Source: Neisseria dentiae (lineage in GTDB: Bacteria; Pseudomonadota; Gammaproteobacteria; Burkholderiales; Neisseriaceae). Taken from it: a stretch of 64,000 nt of DNA. The notes under the pieces are model-generated. The model did no database searches. It saw only the letters and a list, made by a program, of their open reading frames with translations, and had not been told where the DNA came from. The DNA lies in the NCBI RefSeq assembly GCF_014055005.1, contig NZ_CP059570.1:1922001-1986000 (forward strand). The letters run 5' to 3'. Made by a program: the position numbers and the translations under genes. Below are positions 52,207 to 61,197 of this stretch, in pieces (position 1 is the first letter of the stretch; every line of letters starts with the position of its first letter).

Positions 52207-53925
52207 ATGAACCTACACCAAACCGTTTCCCAAGAAGCCGAACAAGCCTTTGCCGCCGCCGGTATCGCCGGCGCGCCGGTGATTTTGCAGCCCGCCAAAA
52301 ACGCCGATTTCGGCGATTTCCAAATCAACGGCGTGATGGGCGCCGCCAAGCAGGCCAAGCAGAACCCGCGCGAGCTGGCGCAAAAAGTGGCCGATGCGCT
52401 CGCGGGCAGCGCCGTTATCGACAGTGCCGAAGTGGCCGGCCCCGGCTTTATCAACCTGCGCCTGAATGCGGGCTTTTTGGCCGAACACCTCCGCGCAGCC
52501 TTAAACGATACACGCTGCGGCGTGGCGGAAACGGCCAACAAACAAACCGTGGTGATTGATTATTCGTCCCCCAACCTTGCCAAAGAAATGCACGTCGGCC
52601 ATTTGCGCTCCAGCATCATCGGCGACAGCATCGCCCGCATCCTCGGCTTTTTGGGACACACCGTTATCCGTCAAAACCACGTCGGCGACTGGGGCACACA
52701 GTTCGGCATGCTGGTGGCCTATATGGTTGAGCAGCAGCAACACAATGCCGAATTTCAACTGTCTGATTTGGAACAGTTTTACCGCAATGCCAAAGTACGC
52801 TTCGACGAAGACCCCGCCTTTGCCGACACCGCCCGCGAATATGTGGTGAAACTACAAGGCGGCGACGAAGCCGTGCTGGCCTTGTGGAAACAGTTCGTCG
52901 AAATTTCCCTGCACCACGCGCAAAACGTGTACGACACGCTGGGCTTGCTGCTCACCCCCGATGATGTGGCGGGCGAATCTATTTATAACAACGATTTGCA
53001 CAATGTTATCAACGAATTGAGCGCAAAAGGCCTGGCGGTGGACGACGACGGCGCCAAAGTGGTGTTTCTCAACGAATTCAAAAACCAAGACGGCGACCCA
53101 GCCGCCTTTATCGTGCAGAAACAAGGCGGCGGCTTTCTCTATTCCACCACCGATTTGGCCTGCGTGCGTTACCGCGTAGGCAAACTTAAAGCCGACCGCC
53201 TGCTGTATGTGGTCGATACCCGTCAAAAACTGCATTTTGAACAATTGTTTAACGTTTCGCGCAAAGCCGGCTGGCTGCCCGAAAACGTGTCGGCCGAGTT
53301 TATCGGCTTCGGCACCATGATGGGCAAAGACGGCAAACCGTTCAAAACCCGTTCGGGCGATACTGTGAAATTAGTGGATTTGCTGGACGAAGCGGTCGAG
53401 CGCGCCACCGCTTTGGTGCAAAGCAAAAACAGTGAATTGGCAGCGGAAGAAGCGGCGAAAATCGGCCGCCCCGTTGGTATCGGCGCGGTGAAATACGCCG
53501 ATTTGAGCAAAAACCGCACCAGCGATTATGTGTTCGACTGGGATGTGATGCTCAGCTTCGAAGGCAATACCGCACCCTATCTGCAATACGCCTACACCCG
53601 CGTGCAAAGCGTGTTCCGCAAAGCGGGCGAATGGGACAAAACCGCCGCTTTAATCTTGAGCGAGCCGCTGGAGAAACAGCTGGCGGTGGAGCTTTTGAAG
53701 TTTGAAGACGTGCTGCAAAACGCCGCCGACACATCCTACCCGCATTATCTGGCCGCCTATCTTTACCAAGTGGCCACGCTGTTTTCCCGTTTCTACGAAG
53801 CCTGCCCGATTCTGAAAGCCGAAGGCCAAACCCGCAACACCCGCCTGCAACTGGCCGCACTAACCGGCGAAACGCTGAAACAGGGCTTGGATTTGTTGGG
53901 GATTGAAACGCTGGAAGTGATGTAA
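52207..53925 (+). CDS. argS: Arginyl-tRNA synthetase
   Basis: 572 residues. Class I synthetase with the HIGH-type motif HVGHLRSSIIGDS after DYSSPNLAKEM, and a C-terminal DALR anticodon-binding domain (APYLQYAYTRVQSV...). It charges tRNA-Arg. The ATG at 52207 gives the standard N-terminus MNLHQTVSQEAEQAF; a TTG at 52183 in the same frame is less likely. Confidence 0.96.
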   Translation: MNLHQTVSQEAEQAFAAAGIAGAPVILQPAKNADFGDFQINGVMGAAKQAKQNPRELAQKVADALAGSAVIDSAEVAGPGFINLRLNAGFLAEHLRAALNDTRCGVAETANKQTVVIDYSSPNLAKEMHVGHLRSSIIGDSIARILGFLGHTVIRQNHVGDWGTQFGMLVAYMVEQQQHNAEFQLSDLEQFYRNAKVRFDEDPAFADTAREYVVKLQGGDEAVLALWKQFVEISLHHAQNVYDTLGLLLTPDDVAGESIYNNDLHNVINELSAKGLAVDDDGAKVVFLNEFKNQDGDPAAFIVQKQGGGFLYSTTDLACVRYRVGKLKADRLLYVVDTRQKLHFEQLFNVSRKAGWLPENVSAEFIGFGTMMGKDGKPFKTRSGDTVKLVDLLDEAVERATALVQSKNSELAAEEAAKIGRPVGIGAVKYADLSKNRTSDYVFDWDVMLSFEGNTAPYLQYAYTRVQSVFRKAGEWDKTAALILSEPLEKQLAVELLKFEDVLQNAADTSYPHYLAAYLYQVATLFSRFYEACPILKAEGQTRNTRLQLAALTGETLKQGLDLLGIETLEVM

Positions 53926-54018
53926 ACGGAAACTTCGGACATACAGCGGCAATCAAAAGCCGAAACCTTTGCCAAATCTGTTCAGGCCGTCTGAAAACTT
54001 TTTTCGGACGGCCTGAGA

Positions 54019-54891
54019 TGTAGGAAAAGCTAGCGTTGTTTACAGTATTTGAAAGACAATACTGCATGAACATCCATAAAAATACCCGGCTAACCCCGCA
54101 TAACCGCCAGGCCATTTGGCGCGCTTATACACAAGACAAAATCAGTGTAACTTCGTTGGCACAACAATACCGTGTCAGCAGAGTAACGATTTACCGCATA
54201 CTCAAAGCAGCCCGGTTGCGGCTGCTCACCCCGCAAAAAAGCACCAACAACCGCTTTAAACAAGCCAAATACGGCATGAAACGCCTGGCTAAAGTTGAGC
54301 GGGAAATCGAAGAGAAACTCAAAAAACAGGCAAAGCGTTACAACCAATCCTATCCCGGCGAAATGGTTCATTTCGATACCAAACGGCTGCCTTTGCTACA
54401 AAACCAAAAAGCAACCGACCCTCGGGATTATCTGTTTGTTGCCATTGATGATTTTTCCCGCGAGCTGTATGCTGCAATATTGCCGGACCGTACAGCAGCC
54501 AGCGCAGCCAAATTTCTTTTGCGCGATGTGATAGATTGTTGTCCCTATACCATCGAATGCGCCTATTCCGACAACGGTGTGGAAATCGTGGCAATGCGGA
54601 GCACCCGTTTGGCATTGCCTGTGTGCAAAACAACATAAGCCAAAAATTCACCCGTGTTGCCCGGCCGCAAACCAATGGTAAAGCCGAGCGGGTTATCCGT
54701 ACCTTAATGGAAATGTGGCATGACAAGCATCCGTTTAAGGATTCGGCGCTCCGGCAAAAAGAGTTATGTCGTTTTGTTAACTTTTATAACACCGTCAAGC
54801 CCCACAAGAGCCTGAAAGGCGACCCCCCTTTTTGAGGTTTTACAGGCTTCATTCCCAACCTGTTGTGTAAACAACCCGACCATTTCCTACA
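54019..54891 (+). mobile_element. IS481-family insertion sequence, inactive copy
   Basis: 873 bp with terminal inverted repeats TGTAGGAAAAGCTAGCGTTG (then TTTACA) and its right partner read inward TGTAGGAAATGGTCGGGTTG (then TTTACA). It contains one transposase gene. The right tip overlaps the stop codon of darP. No clear target duplication. Confidence 0.82.
54066..54890 (+). pseudogene. IS481-type transposase, two frameshifts
   Basis: Begins MNIHKNTRLTPHNRQAIW with a helix-turn-helix (SVTSLAQQYRVSRVTIYRIL), then the integrase core: HFDTKRL (first Asp), YSDNGVE (second Asp), TNGKAERVIRTL (Glu). A one-base loss near 54592 (GTGGAAATCGTGGC where GTGGAATATCGTGGC is expected) shifts the frame before the last third. 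An extra T at about 54829-54833 (GACCCCCCTTTTTGAGG) shifts it again near the end. Not functional as read. Confidence 0.82.
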
Positions 54892-55396
54892 CAGAGTTAG
54901 TCGTGCCGCCGTCCATTACGGCTTTGATTTCCTGAAACAGGGCGCGGAAGTTTTTCGGCGGCTTGTTCAGTTCCTGCTCTTTGCGGGTATTGCGGATTAA
55001 GGTGCGCAGCTTGCCCGCATCGGCGTGCGGATAGTCGGCGATAAAGGCGGTGAGTGCGTCGTCGCCCGCAATCAGGCGGTCGCGCGCCTGCTCCACCCGT
55101 TGCAGAAAGGCGTTGTGGGCGGCGTTGTCGCCGCGCAGTTTGGCAAGGTAGCGTTCGATGGGTTCGGGGTCGGTGTCGCGCATCAGGCGGCCGATATATT
55201 GCGCCTGGCGCTTGGTGGCGCCGTTGGAAGTGATTTTTTTATAGGCCAGCACGGCTTCGTATAAATCTTCCGGCAAACCGATTTTTTTCAGCGTGTCGGC
55301 GGAAAGTTTGGTTAACTGCATACCGAGGTCTTGCAGGTTGTCCATTTGTTTTTTCATCTGGGTTTTGCTTACCCACTCTTGCTCGTTGCTGCTCAT
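54887..55396 (-). CDS. darP: DarP/YjgA-family ribosome-associated protein
   Basis: 169 residues, mostly helical. It shows the family patterns SKTQMKKQMDNLQDLGMQL, YIGRLMRDTDPEPI and KLRTLIRNTRKEQE. DarP/YjgA helps late 50S ribosomal subunit assembly. ATG 55396 gives the usual start MSSNEQEWVSKTQ. The last codons and the TAG stop fall in the end of the IS481-type element (54891), so the natural C-terminus may have been changed by a residue or a few. Confidence 0.87.
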   Translation of the reverse strand: MSSNEQEWVSKTQMKKQMDNLQDLGMQLTKLSADTLKKIGLPEDLYEAVLAYKKITSNGATKRQAQYIGRLMRDTDPEPIERYLAKLRGDNAAHNAFLQRVEQARDRLIAGDDALTAFIADYPHADAGKLRTLIRNTRKEQELNKPPKNFRALFQEIKAVMDGGTTNSV

Positions 55397-55526
55397 TATT
55401 TTTAATCCGTTGAAACAATCGGGGCATTTTAGCATAAGCCGCCGCACTATCTTTGCGATAGGTGTAATTTAACTAAGGCCGTCTGAAAACGGTTAAAATA
55501 CCGCAGATTTTCCAACAGGCAAATAT

Positions 55527-56855
55527 ATGTTCAACCACAGTAAAAACGAATTGCTGCTGCTTTGCGAACAGGTTTTGCAGCTTGCCGCGCAGCAGGGGGC
55601 CACCGCCGCCGAAGCCGATTTGAGCGAATCGCTGGGTCAGAACGTGAGCGTGCGTTTGGGCGAAATCGAGCAGATTGAATACCAGCAGGACAAATCGCTC
55701 GACATCACCGTGTATGCGGGCCGGCGCAAAGGCCGCGCCAGCACCGCCGATTTCTCGCCGCAGGCGCTGCACGACACGGTGCGTGCCGCCGTGGACATCG
55801 CCCGCTACACCGCCGAAGACGAGTGCGCGGGCTTGGCCGACGCCGGCCTGATGGCGCGGCATATCGGCGATTTAGACAAATACCACGAGTGGGATTTGCC
55901 CGCTGAGGAGGCCGTGAACCTTGCCAAACAATGCGAGCAGGCCGCACTTGATTACGATAAGCGCATCAGCAATTCGGAAGGCGCGGGCGTGCAAACCGGC
56001 CATTACCAATATGTTTACGGCAATTCGCACGGCTTTTCCGCCCACCAGCAAGGCACGCGCCACAGCATTTCGTGCAGCGTGGTGGCCGCCGGCGCAAACG
56101 GCATGCAGCGCGATTATTGGTATGACGCTTCCTGCCGCCACGCCGATTTGGATTCGCCCGCAAGCATAGGCCGCACCGCCGCCTTGCGCACCGTACGCCG
56201 TTTGGGCGCGCGCAGCATCCCCACCGGCAGCTATCCCGTATTGTTTGATACCACCGTGGCGGGCGGGCTGATCGGCCATTTAATCGGCGGCCTGAGCGGC
56301 GGCGCGCTATACCGCCAAAGCAGCTTCCTTACCGACAGCCTCGGCAAGCAGATTCTGCCCGGTTTTCTCAGCTTGCGCGAAGAGCCGCATATCAAGCGCG
56401 CCTTCGGCAGCACTTATTTCGATGCCGAAGGCGTGGCGACACAACCGCGCTTCGTGTTGGAAAACGGCGTGGTGCAGGGTTATTTTTTAAGCAGCTACAG
56501 CGCGCGCAAACTCGGTATGCAAACCACCGCCAACGCCGGCGGCGCGCACAACCTTTATCTGAACCACACCCACGCTTCGCAGGCCGACCTGCTCAAAGCC
56601 ATGGGCACGGGCCTGCTGGTAACCGAGCTGATGGGGCAGGGCGTGAATATGCTCACCGGCGACTATTCGCGCGGTGCGGCGGGCTTCTGGGTGGAAAACG
56701 GCGTGATTGCCTATCCGGTGGAAGAAATCACCATTGCCGGACGTTTGCAGGATATGTATCTTAACATTGCCGGCGCGGCGGACGACGCGCTGCCGCGTTC
56801 GCCGAACAAAATCGGCTCGGTGCTGGTGGAAAGCATGACGGTGGCGGGGGCTTAA
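55527..56855 (+). CDS. pmbA: PmbA/TldE metalloprotease-complex subunit
   Basis: 442 residues. TldE/PmbA layout: N-terminal domain (DLSESLGQNVSVRLGEIEQI), the GARSIPTGSYPVLFDTTVAG stretch and a C-terminal GFWVENGVIAYPVEEITIAG. It lacks the HExxxH zinc site found in the TldD partner, as expected for TldE. The pair processes small modified peptides and unfolded polypeptides. The divergent darP neighbour is the usual arrangement. Confidence 0.93.
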   Translation: MFNHSKNELLLLCEQVLQLAAQQGATAAEADLSESLGQNVSVRLGEIEQIEYQQDKSLDITVYAGRRKGRASTADFSPQALHDTVRAAVDIARYTAEDECAGLADAGLMARHIGDLDKYHEWDLPAEEAVNLAKQCEQAALDYDKRISNSEGAGVQTGHYQYVYGNSHGFSAHQQGTRHSISCSVVAAGANGMQRDYWYDASCRHADLDSPASIGRTAALRTVRRLGARSIPTGSYPVLFDTTVAGGLIGHLIGGLSGGALYRQSSFLTDSLGKQILPGFLSLREEPHIKRAFGSTYFDAEGVATQPRFVLENGVVQGYFLSSYSARKLGMQTTANAGGAHNLYLNHTHASQADLLKAMGTGLLVTELMGQGVNMLTGDYSRGAAGFWVENGVIAYPVEEITIAGRLQDMYLNIAGAADDALPRSPNKIGSVLVESMTVAGA

Positions 56856-56879
56856 GACCATAGTTAATCAATCTAATTT
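56856..56879. repeat. 24-bp repeat, second copy
   Basis: Identical to 8149-8172, directly after the pmbA stop. 56880-56978 that follows shows no gene and no clear repeat. Confidence 0.5.
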
Positions 56880-57120
56880 ACAATCCACTCATAGAAGCCG
56901 CCCGATGGTCTGTCTGTATAAAAGTGAATCCGAGGCTTCCACCTTCCGCTCTTATGGTTATGTGGGCAAAAACAACCCGAGACCTTTGCAAAAGCCCAAA
57001 AACTCCTCTAAATTCCCTTACAAAGAATTTCAGAGGAGTTTTTTTTATGAGCAGCTTCTTCCACCAACAAACCCAAATCATGATGGGCAAACACATCGAC
57101 AGCTACCCGTTACTCAAAAT

Positions 57121-58034
57121 TATAGTCAATTAAAATAAGAACTACGTAGCAGTGCAGTCATAAAATCTCCCACGGCAGGTAAAACTTTCCGCAAATGCTT
57201 TTTAATATTCGCCCATACCTTTTCAATCGGATTAAGCTCGGGTGAATAAGGAGCAAGGGGCAATACTTTATGTCCCTGCTTCTGCGCCATTTCAGTCAAA
57301 ACCGCCATACGGTGGAAACGGGCATTGTCCATAATGATGACGGATCTCTCCGTCAGTTCGGGCAGCAGCATTTGCTCAAACCATGCTTCGAACAGGCTGC
57401 CGTCCATGGTGCCACAATAGGTCATGGGTGCAATCAGGCTGCCTTTACCTTGGATTTGTGCCGCAACCAATGAAATACGTTGGTATTTTCTGCCGCTGAT
57501 TTGTGCTTTGACGGGTACGCCTTTTTTCGAGTAAGCGTAAGGGCGGTAAAAAAGGTGTCGAACCCTGTTTCATCAAGAAAAACTGCTTGATAGTCAGTAT
57601 ATTGGCTCAATGCTTGTTGATAAGCGGCTACTTGTTCGGGCTTTTGTTCTTTGTATGTGGTGGTCTTTTTTTTCGTGTGATGCCCATGACTTTGAGCAGG
57701 TAGCTGACATTTGGGGCGCTGCACCCTAAATGTTCTGCGATTTCGTGCAGGTAGGCATCAGGATGCTGTTCGAGATAGTCTGAAAGCTGTTGCCTGTCTA
57801 TTTTTGTGGCATTACCACCTTTGACTTGATGCGCCAGTGAACCTGTTTGTTCATAGAGTCGCAGCCAACTGCTCAGCGTTTTGTCGCTGATACCGTATAC
57901 ACGGCAGACTTGGCTTGCATTTTGGCATTGCCGGTAATATTCGATTGCTTTTTGTCGGAGTTCTATCGGGTAGGCCATTTTTTTCTGCTGGTAAGGGGGA
58001 GTAAAGTTCGGAATTCTTATTTTAATTCACTATA
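57121..58034 (-). mobile_element. IS630-family insertion sequence inserted in the IS1106-like gene
   Basis: 914 bp including terminal TA dinucleotides. Tips TATAGTCAATTAAAATAAGA (left) and, read inward from the right, TATAGTGAATTAAAATAAGA. TA at both edges fits the TA target duplication of this family. It carries one transposase in broken frames and shares its tips with the miniature elements at 28278, 28505 and 32817. Confidence 0.85.
57126..57978 (-). pseudogene. IS630-type transposase in three frames
   Basis: The N-terminal part (57978 down to about 57628) is MAYPIELRQKAIEYYRQCQN... with two helix-turn-helix units. The frame changes at an A8 run (CGAAAAAAAAGACC, about 57665-57672), which could be programmed frameshifting. 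The middle part holds AVFLDETGFDT (first Asp). A second change at a run of six (about 57548-57553) looks like loss of one T, since restoring it gives DTFFYRPYAYSKKGVPVK. The last part holds IIMDNARFH (second Asp) and PELNPIEKVW (Glu). Confidence 0.8.
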
Positions 58035-58449
58035 ACCGGCTGCTCGATTGGCAGCCCGTCTAACAACTGCTCAACCGGCAGAAGACCCGTTACATCCGCA
58101 ACCACCGGGGCCACTCCGCCTATCCGCTACTGCCCATGCTCAAAGCCGTATTGCCCGGCCAATGGCACAGCCTCTCTGATCCGGAATTGGAACGCTGTCT
58201 GGCTTTCTATTTCTTCTGCGGTTTCGATGACATCACTTTACCCGACCACAGCACCCTCTGCCGTTTCCGCAATTGACTGGCACAAGATGACACCTTGGCC
58301 GGGCATCCCGGACTGATTAATCGCCAGCTGACCGAAAAAGGCTTAAAAATAGAGAAAGCCCCGGCGGCAGTGATTGATGCCACAATCATCCAAACCGCCA
58401 GCGGCAAACAGCCTCAGGTTGAGACCTTGGTGAAATACCGGCTATCCCA

Positions 58450-60258
58450 TTAAGCCTCTTTGCTCTCAGCCGCTTTCTGGCGCAGGCGCAGGCTTAATTC
58501 GCGCAGTTGTTTGTCGTCCACCGCATTGGGGGCGTTGGTGAGCAGGCATTGGGCACGCTGGGTTTTCGGGAAGGCGATGACGTCGCGGATGGATTCGGCA
58601 CCGGTCATCAGCGTAACCAAGCGGTCGAGGCCGAACGCCAAACCGCCGTGCGGCGGTGCGCCGTATTTCAGGTTGTCCAGCAGGAAGCCGAATTTGTTTT
58701 GCTGCTCTTCGGGGGTGATTTTCAGCGCGGCAAATACTTTTTCCTGAATCTCGGCGCGGTGGATACGGATGGAGCCGCCGCCGATTTCCCAGCCGTTGAG
58801 CACCATATCATAGGCGCGGGCGAGGCAGTTTTCGGGGTCGCTTGCCATCAGGTCTTCATGGCCGGGTTTGGGCGAGGTGAAGGGGTGGTGCATGGCGGCG
58901 TAGCGGTCGTTTTCTTCGTCGTATTCGAACATCGGGAAATCGACCACCCACAGCGGGCGCCATTCGTCGGTGAAATAACCGTTTTCGGCGCCGTGTTCGT
59001 GGCCGATTTTGATGCGCAGCGCGCCGATGGCTTCGTTGACAATCTTGGCTTTGTCGGCGCCAAAAAAGATGATGTCGCCGTTTTGTGCGCCGGTTCGGGC
59101 GATGATTTCTTTCAGGGCGTTTTCAGACAGGAATTTCACAATCGGCGATTGCAGGCCGCTGTCTTCGCCGTTGGAAAGGTTGGTTACATCGTTCACTTTG
59201 ATGTAGGCCAAGCCTTTGGCGCCGTAGATGCCGACGAATTTGGTGTATTCGTCGATGTCTTTGCGGGAGAGTTTGGCGCCGCCGGGTACGCGCAGGGCAA
59301 CTACGCGGCCGCCTTTCATATCGGCGGCGGCACGGAACACTTTGAATTCTTCCGATTTCATCAAGTCGGTCAGCTCGGTGAATTTCAGGCTCACGCGCAT
59401 ATCGGGTTTGTCGGAACCGTAGTAGAACATGGCTTCGCGGTATTCCATACGCGGGAAATCAGCCAATTCTACGCCCAAGGCATCTTTAAACACCTGTTTG
59501 GCCATGCCTTCGGTGATGCCCATGATTTCGTTTTCGCTTAAAAACGAAGTTTCGATATCGATCTGGGTGAATTCGGGCTGGCGGTCGGCGCGCAAGTCTT
59601 CGTCGCGGAAGCATTTGGTGATTTGGTAGTAGCGGTCGAAACCGGCCACCATCAGCAACTGTTTGAACAGTTGCGGCGATTGCGGCAGCGCAAAAAATTC
59701 GCCCGGGTGTACGCGGCTGGGCACAAGATAGTCGCGCGCGCCTTCGGGGGTGGAGCGGGTGAGCATCGGCGTTTCGATGTCGATAAAGCCTTGTGCGTCG
59801 AGATAGCGGCGCACGCCCATTGCCACTTGGTAGCGCAGGCGCAGGTTGCGCTGCATGGCGGGGCGGCGCAAATCGATAACGCGGTTGGTTAAACGCACGT
59901 TTTCGCTCAGGTTTTCGTCGTCGATTTGGAACGGCGGCGTGGCGGCGGCATTCAGCACTTCGATTTCTTTGGCCAGAATCTCGATTTTGCCGGAAATCAT
60001 TTTATCGTTGGTGGTGCCTTCGGGGCGGTTGCGCACCCGGCCGGTGATGCTCAAAACGTATTCGTTGCGGGCGGAATCGGCGGTTTGGAAGGCTTCGGGG
60101 GTGTCGGGGTCAACCACCACCTGCACGATGCCTTCGCGGTCGCGCAAGTCGATGAAAATCACGCCGCCGTGGTCGCGCCGGCGGTGCACCCAGCCTTTGA
60201 CGGTAACGGTTTGGTCTAGGTATTGCTCGTTAATCAAGCCACAATAATTGGTACGCAT
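58450..60258 (-). CDS. aspS: Aspartyl-tRNA synthetase, bacterial type
   Basis: 602 residues. N-terminal OB-fold anticodon-binding domain (TVKGWVHRRRDHGGVIFIDL), class II core with SPQLFKQLLMVAGFDRYYQI, CFRDEDLRADRQPEFTQID (motif 2) and GLAFGLDRLVTLMTG (motif 3), with the GAD insertion domain between. It charges tRNA-Asp. Whether it also charges tRNA-Asn cannot be decided here. The IS1106-like relic ends just beyond its stop codon. Confidence 0.96.
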   Translation of the reverse strand: MRTNYCGLINEQYLDQTVTVKGWVHRRRDHGGVIFIDLRDREGIVQVVVDPDTPEAFQTADSARNEYVLSITGRVRNRPEGTTNDKMISGKIEILAKEIEVLNAAATPPFQIDDENLSENVRLTNRVIDLRRPAMQRNLRLRYQVAMGVRRYLDAQGFIDIETPMLTRSTPEGARDYLVPSRVHPGEFFALPQSPQLFKQLLMVAGFDRYYQITKCFRDEDLRADRQPEFTQIDIETSFLSENEIMGITEGMAKQVFKDALGVELADFPRMEYREAMFYYGSDKPDMRVSLKFTELTDLMKSEEFKVFRAAADMKGGRVVALRVPGGAKLSRKDIDEYTKFVGIYGAKGLAYIKVNDVTNLSNGEDSGLQSPIVKFLSENALKEIIARTGAQNGDIIFFGADKAKIVNEAIGALRIKIGHEHGAENGYFTDEWRPLWVVDFPMFEYDEENDRYAAMHHPFTSPKPGHEDLMASDPENCLARAYDMVLNGWEIGGGSIRIHRAEIQEKVFAALKITPEEQQNKFGFLLDNLKYGAPPHGGLAFGLDRLVTLMTGAESIRDVIAFPKTQRAQCLLTNAPNAVDDKQLRELSLRLRQKAAESKEA

Positions 60259-60400
60259 AAATAAAGCCTTCGGTTTGTTTTCGTTTGATTTTCTGACAAA
60301 TGTGTTAAACGGTATCGGCAGGCCGTCTGAAAAGATGCCGCAACGCAGCGGTTGCGCGGTTTTTTTTCAGACGGCCTGCAATAAAAATATTGCCTTGCGC

Positions 60401-61099
60401 TTATTCTTGCCCTTCGGGGTTTTCAGACGGCCTCTGCGCATCGGGCAGGGCTTTTACCGGCAGCTCGTCCGGCACCACCATGCCCAGCGAAATCACATAT
60501 TTGAGCGCGTCGTCTACGCTCATGTCCAGTTCGCGCACATCGCTTTTTTTCACCATCACATAATAGCCGCCGGTGGGGTTGGGCGTGGTCGGCACGTAAA
60601 CGGAAAGGTATTCTTCGCCGTTATCGAGGCTGCGCGCCACCGCGCCCGCCAAACTGCCCGACACGAAAGCGATGGTCCAGATGCCCGGCTGCGGAAACGG
60701 CACCAAAACGGGGGTTTTGAACGACCGGCTGTTGTCGGACAACAGCGATTCGGAAACCTTTTTCACGCTGGAATAAATCGACTTCACCACGGGAATGCGG
60801 CCGAGCAGGTTGTCCCACGCGGCAATAATCTGCTTACCCAGCACGTTGGCGCCGAACAGGCCGGTTACAAACAGCACCACCACGGCCACAATCACGCCCA
60901 AACCGGGAATGTTGAAGCCCATCAGGCTGGCCGGCTGCCATTTTTCGGGCAAAAGTTGGAAGAGTTGGTCGGATGCGGAAACGATATAGGTTATCACCCA
61001 TACCGTTACGGCTATCGGCAGCCACACCAAAATGCCCGTAATCAGGTATTTTTTCAATGCCTTAGAGATGCCGCCGCTTTCAGCCGCATTTTTTGCCAT
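60401..61099 (-). CDS. DUF502-family membrane protein
   Basis: 232 residues: two membrane helices (about 17-41 and 67-91), then a soluble domain with the family features PVVKSIYSSVKKVSES, VSGSLAG and YVPTTPNPTGGYYVMV. Function unknown. It lies upstream of aspS on the same strand, an arrangement common in Betaproteobacteria, with a DUS pair (about 60321-60378) between them. Confidence 0.87.
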   Translation of the reverse strand: MAKNAAESGGISKALKKYLITGILVWLPIAVTVWVITYIVSASDQLFQLLPEKWQPASLMGFNIPGLGVIVAVVVLFVTGLFGANVLGKQIIAAWDNLLGRIPVVKSIYSSVKKVSESLLSDNSRSFKTPVLVPFPQPGIWTIAFVSGSLAGAVARSLDNGEEYLSVYVPTTPNPTGGYYVMVKKSDVRELDMSVDDALKYVISLGMVVPDELPVKALPDAQRPSENPEGQE

Positions 61100-61197
61100 A
61101 TCGGTATTCCATATGTGGTGAACGGTAAATACCGCCCGAACGCGCCATTATACGCGCTCGGGCAGTAAGAAACGAGTGTTTGCCGCGAATCGGGTGT

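Larger units (their letters stand above)
56979..58440 (+). mobile_element. IS1106-like (IS5 family) element, truncated and interrupted by IS630
   Basis: Left tip GAGACCTTTGCAAAA at 56979, an AACTCCTCTAAATTCC/GGAATTT-like inverted leader, then the transposase start MSSFFHQQTQIMMGKHIDSY at 57047. The frame is broken by the IS630 element (57121-58034). It resumes at 58035 with RLLDWQPV, stop, QLLNRQKTRYIRNHRG, AYPLLPMLKAVLPGQWHSLS, PDHSTLCRFRN, stop, and TEKGLKIEKAPAAVIDATII, and is lost near 58430 just before the aspS end. In-frame stops and a shift show it was already dying. Confidence 0.75.
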
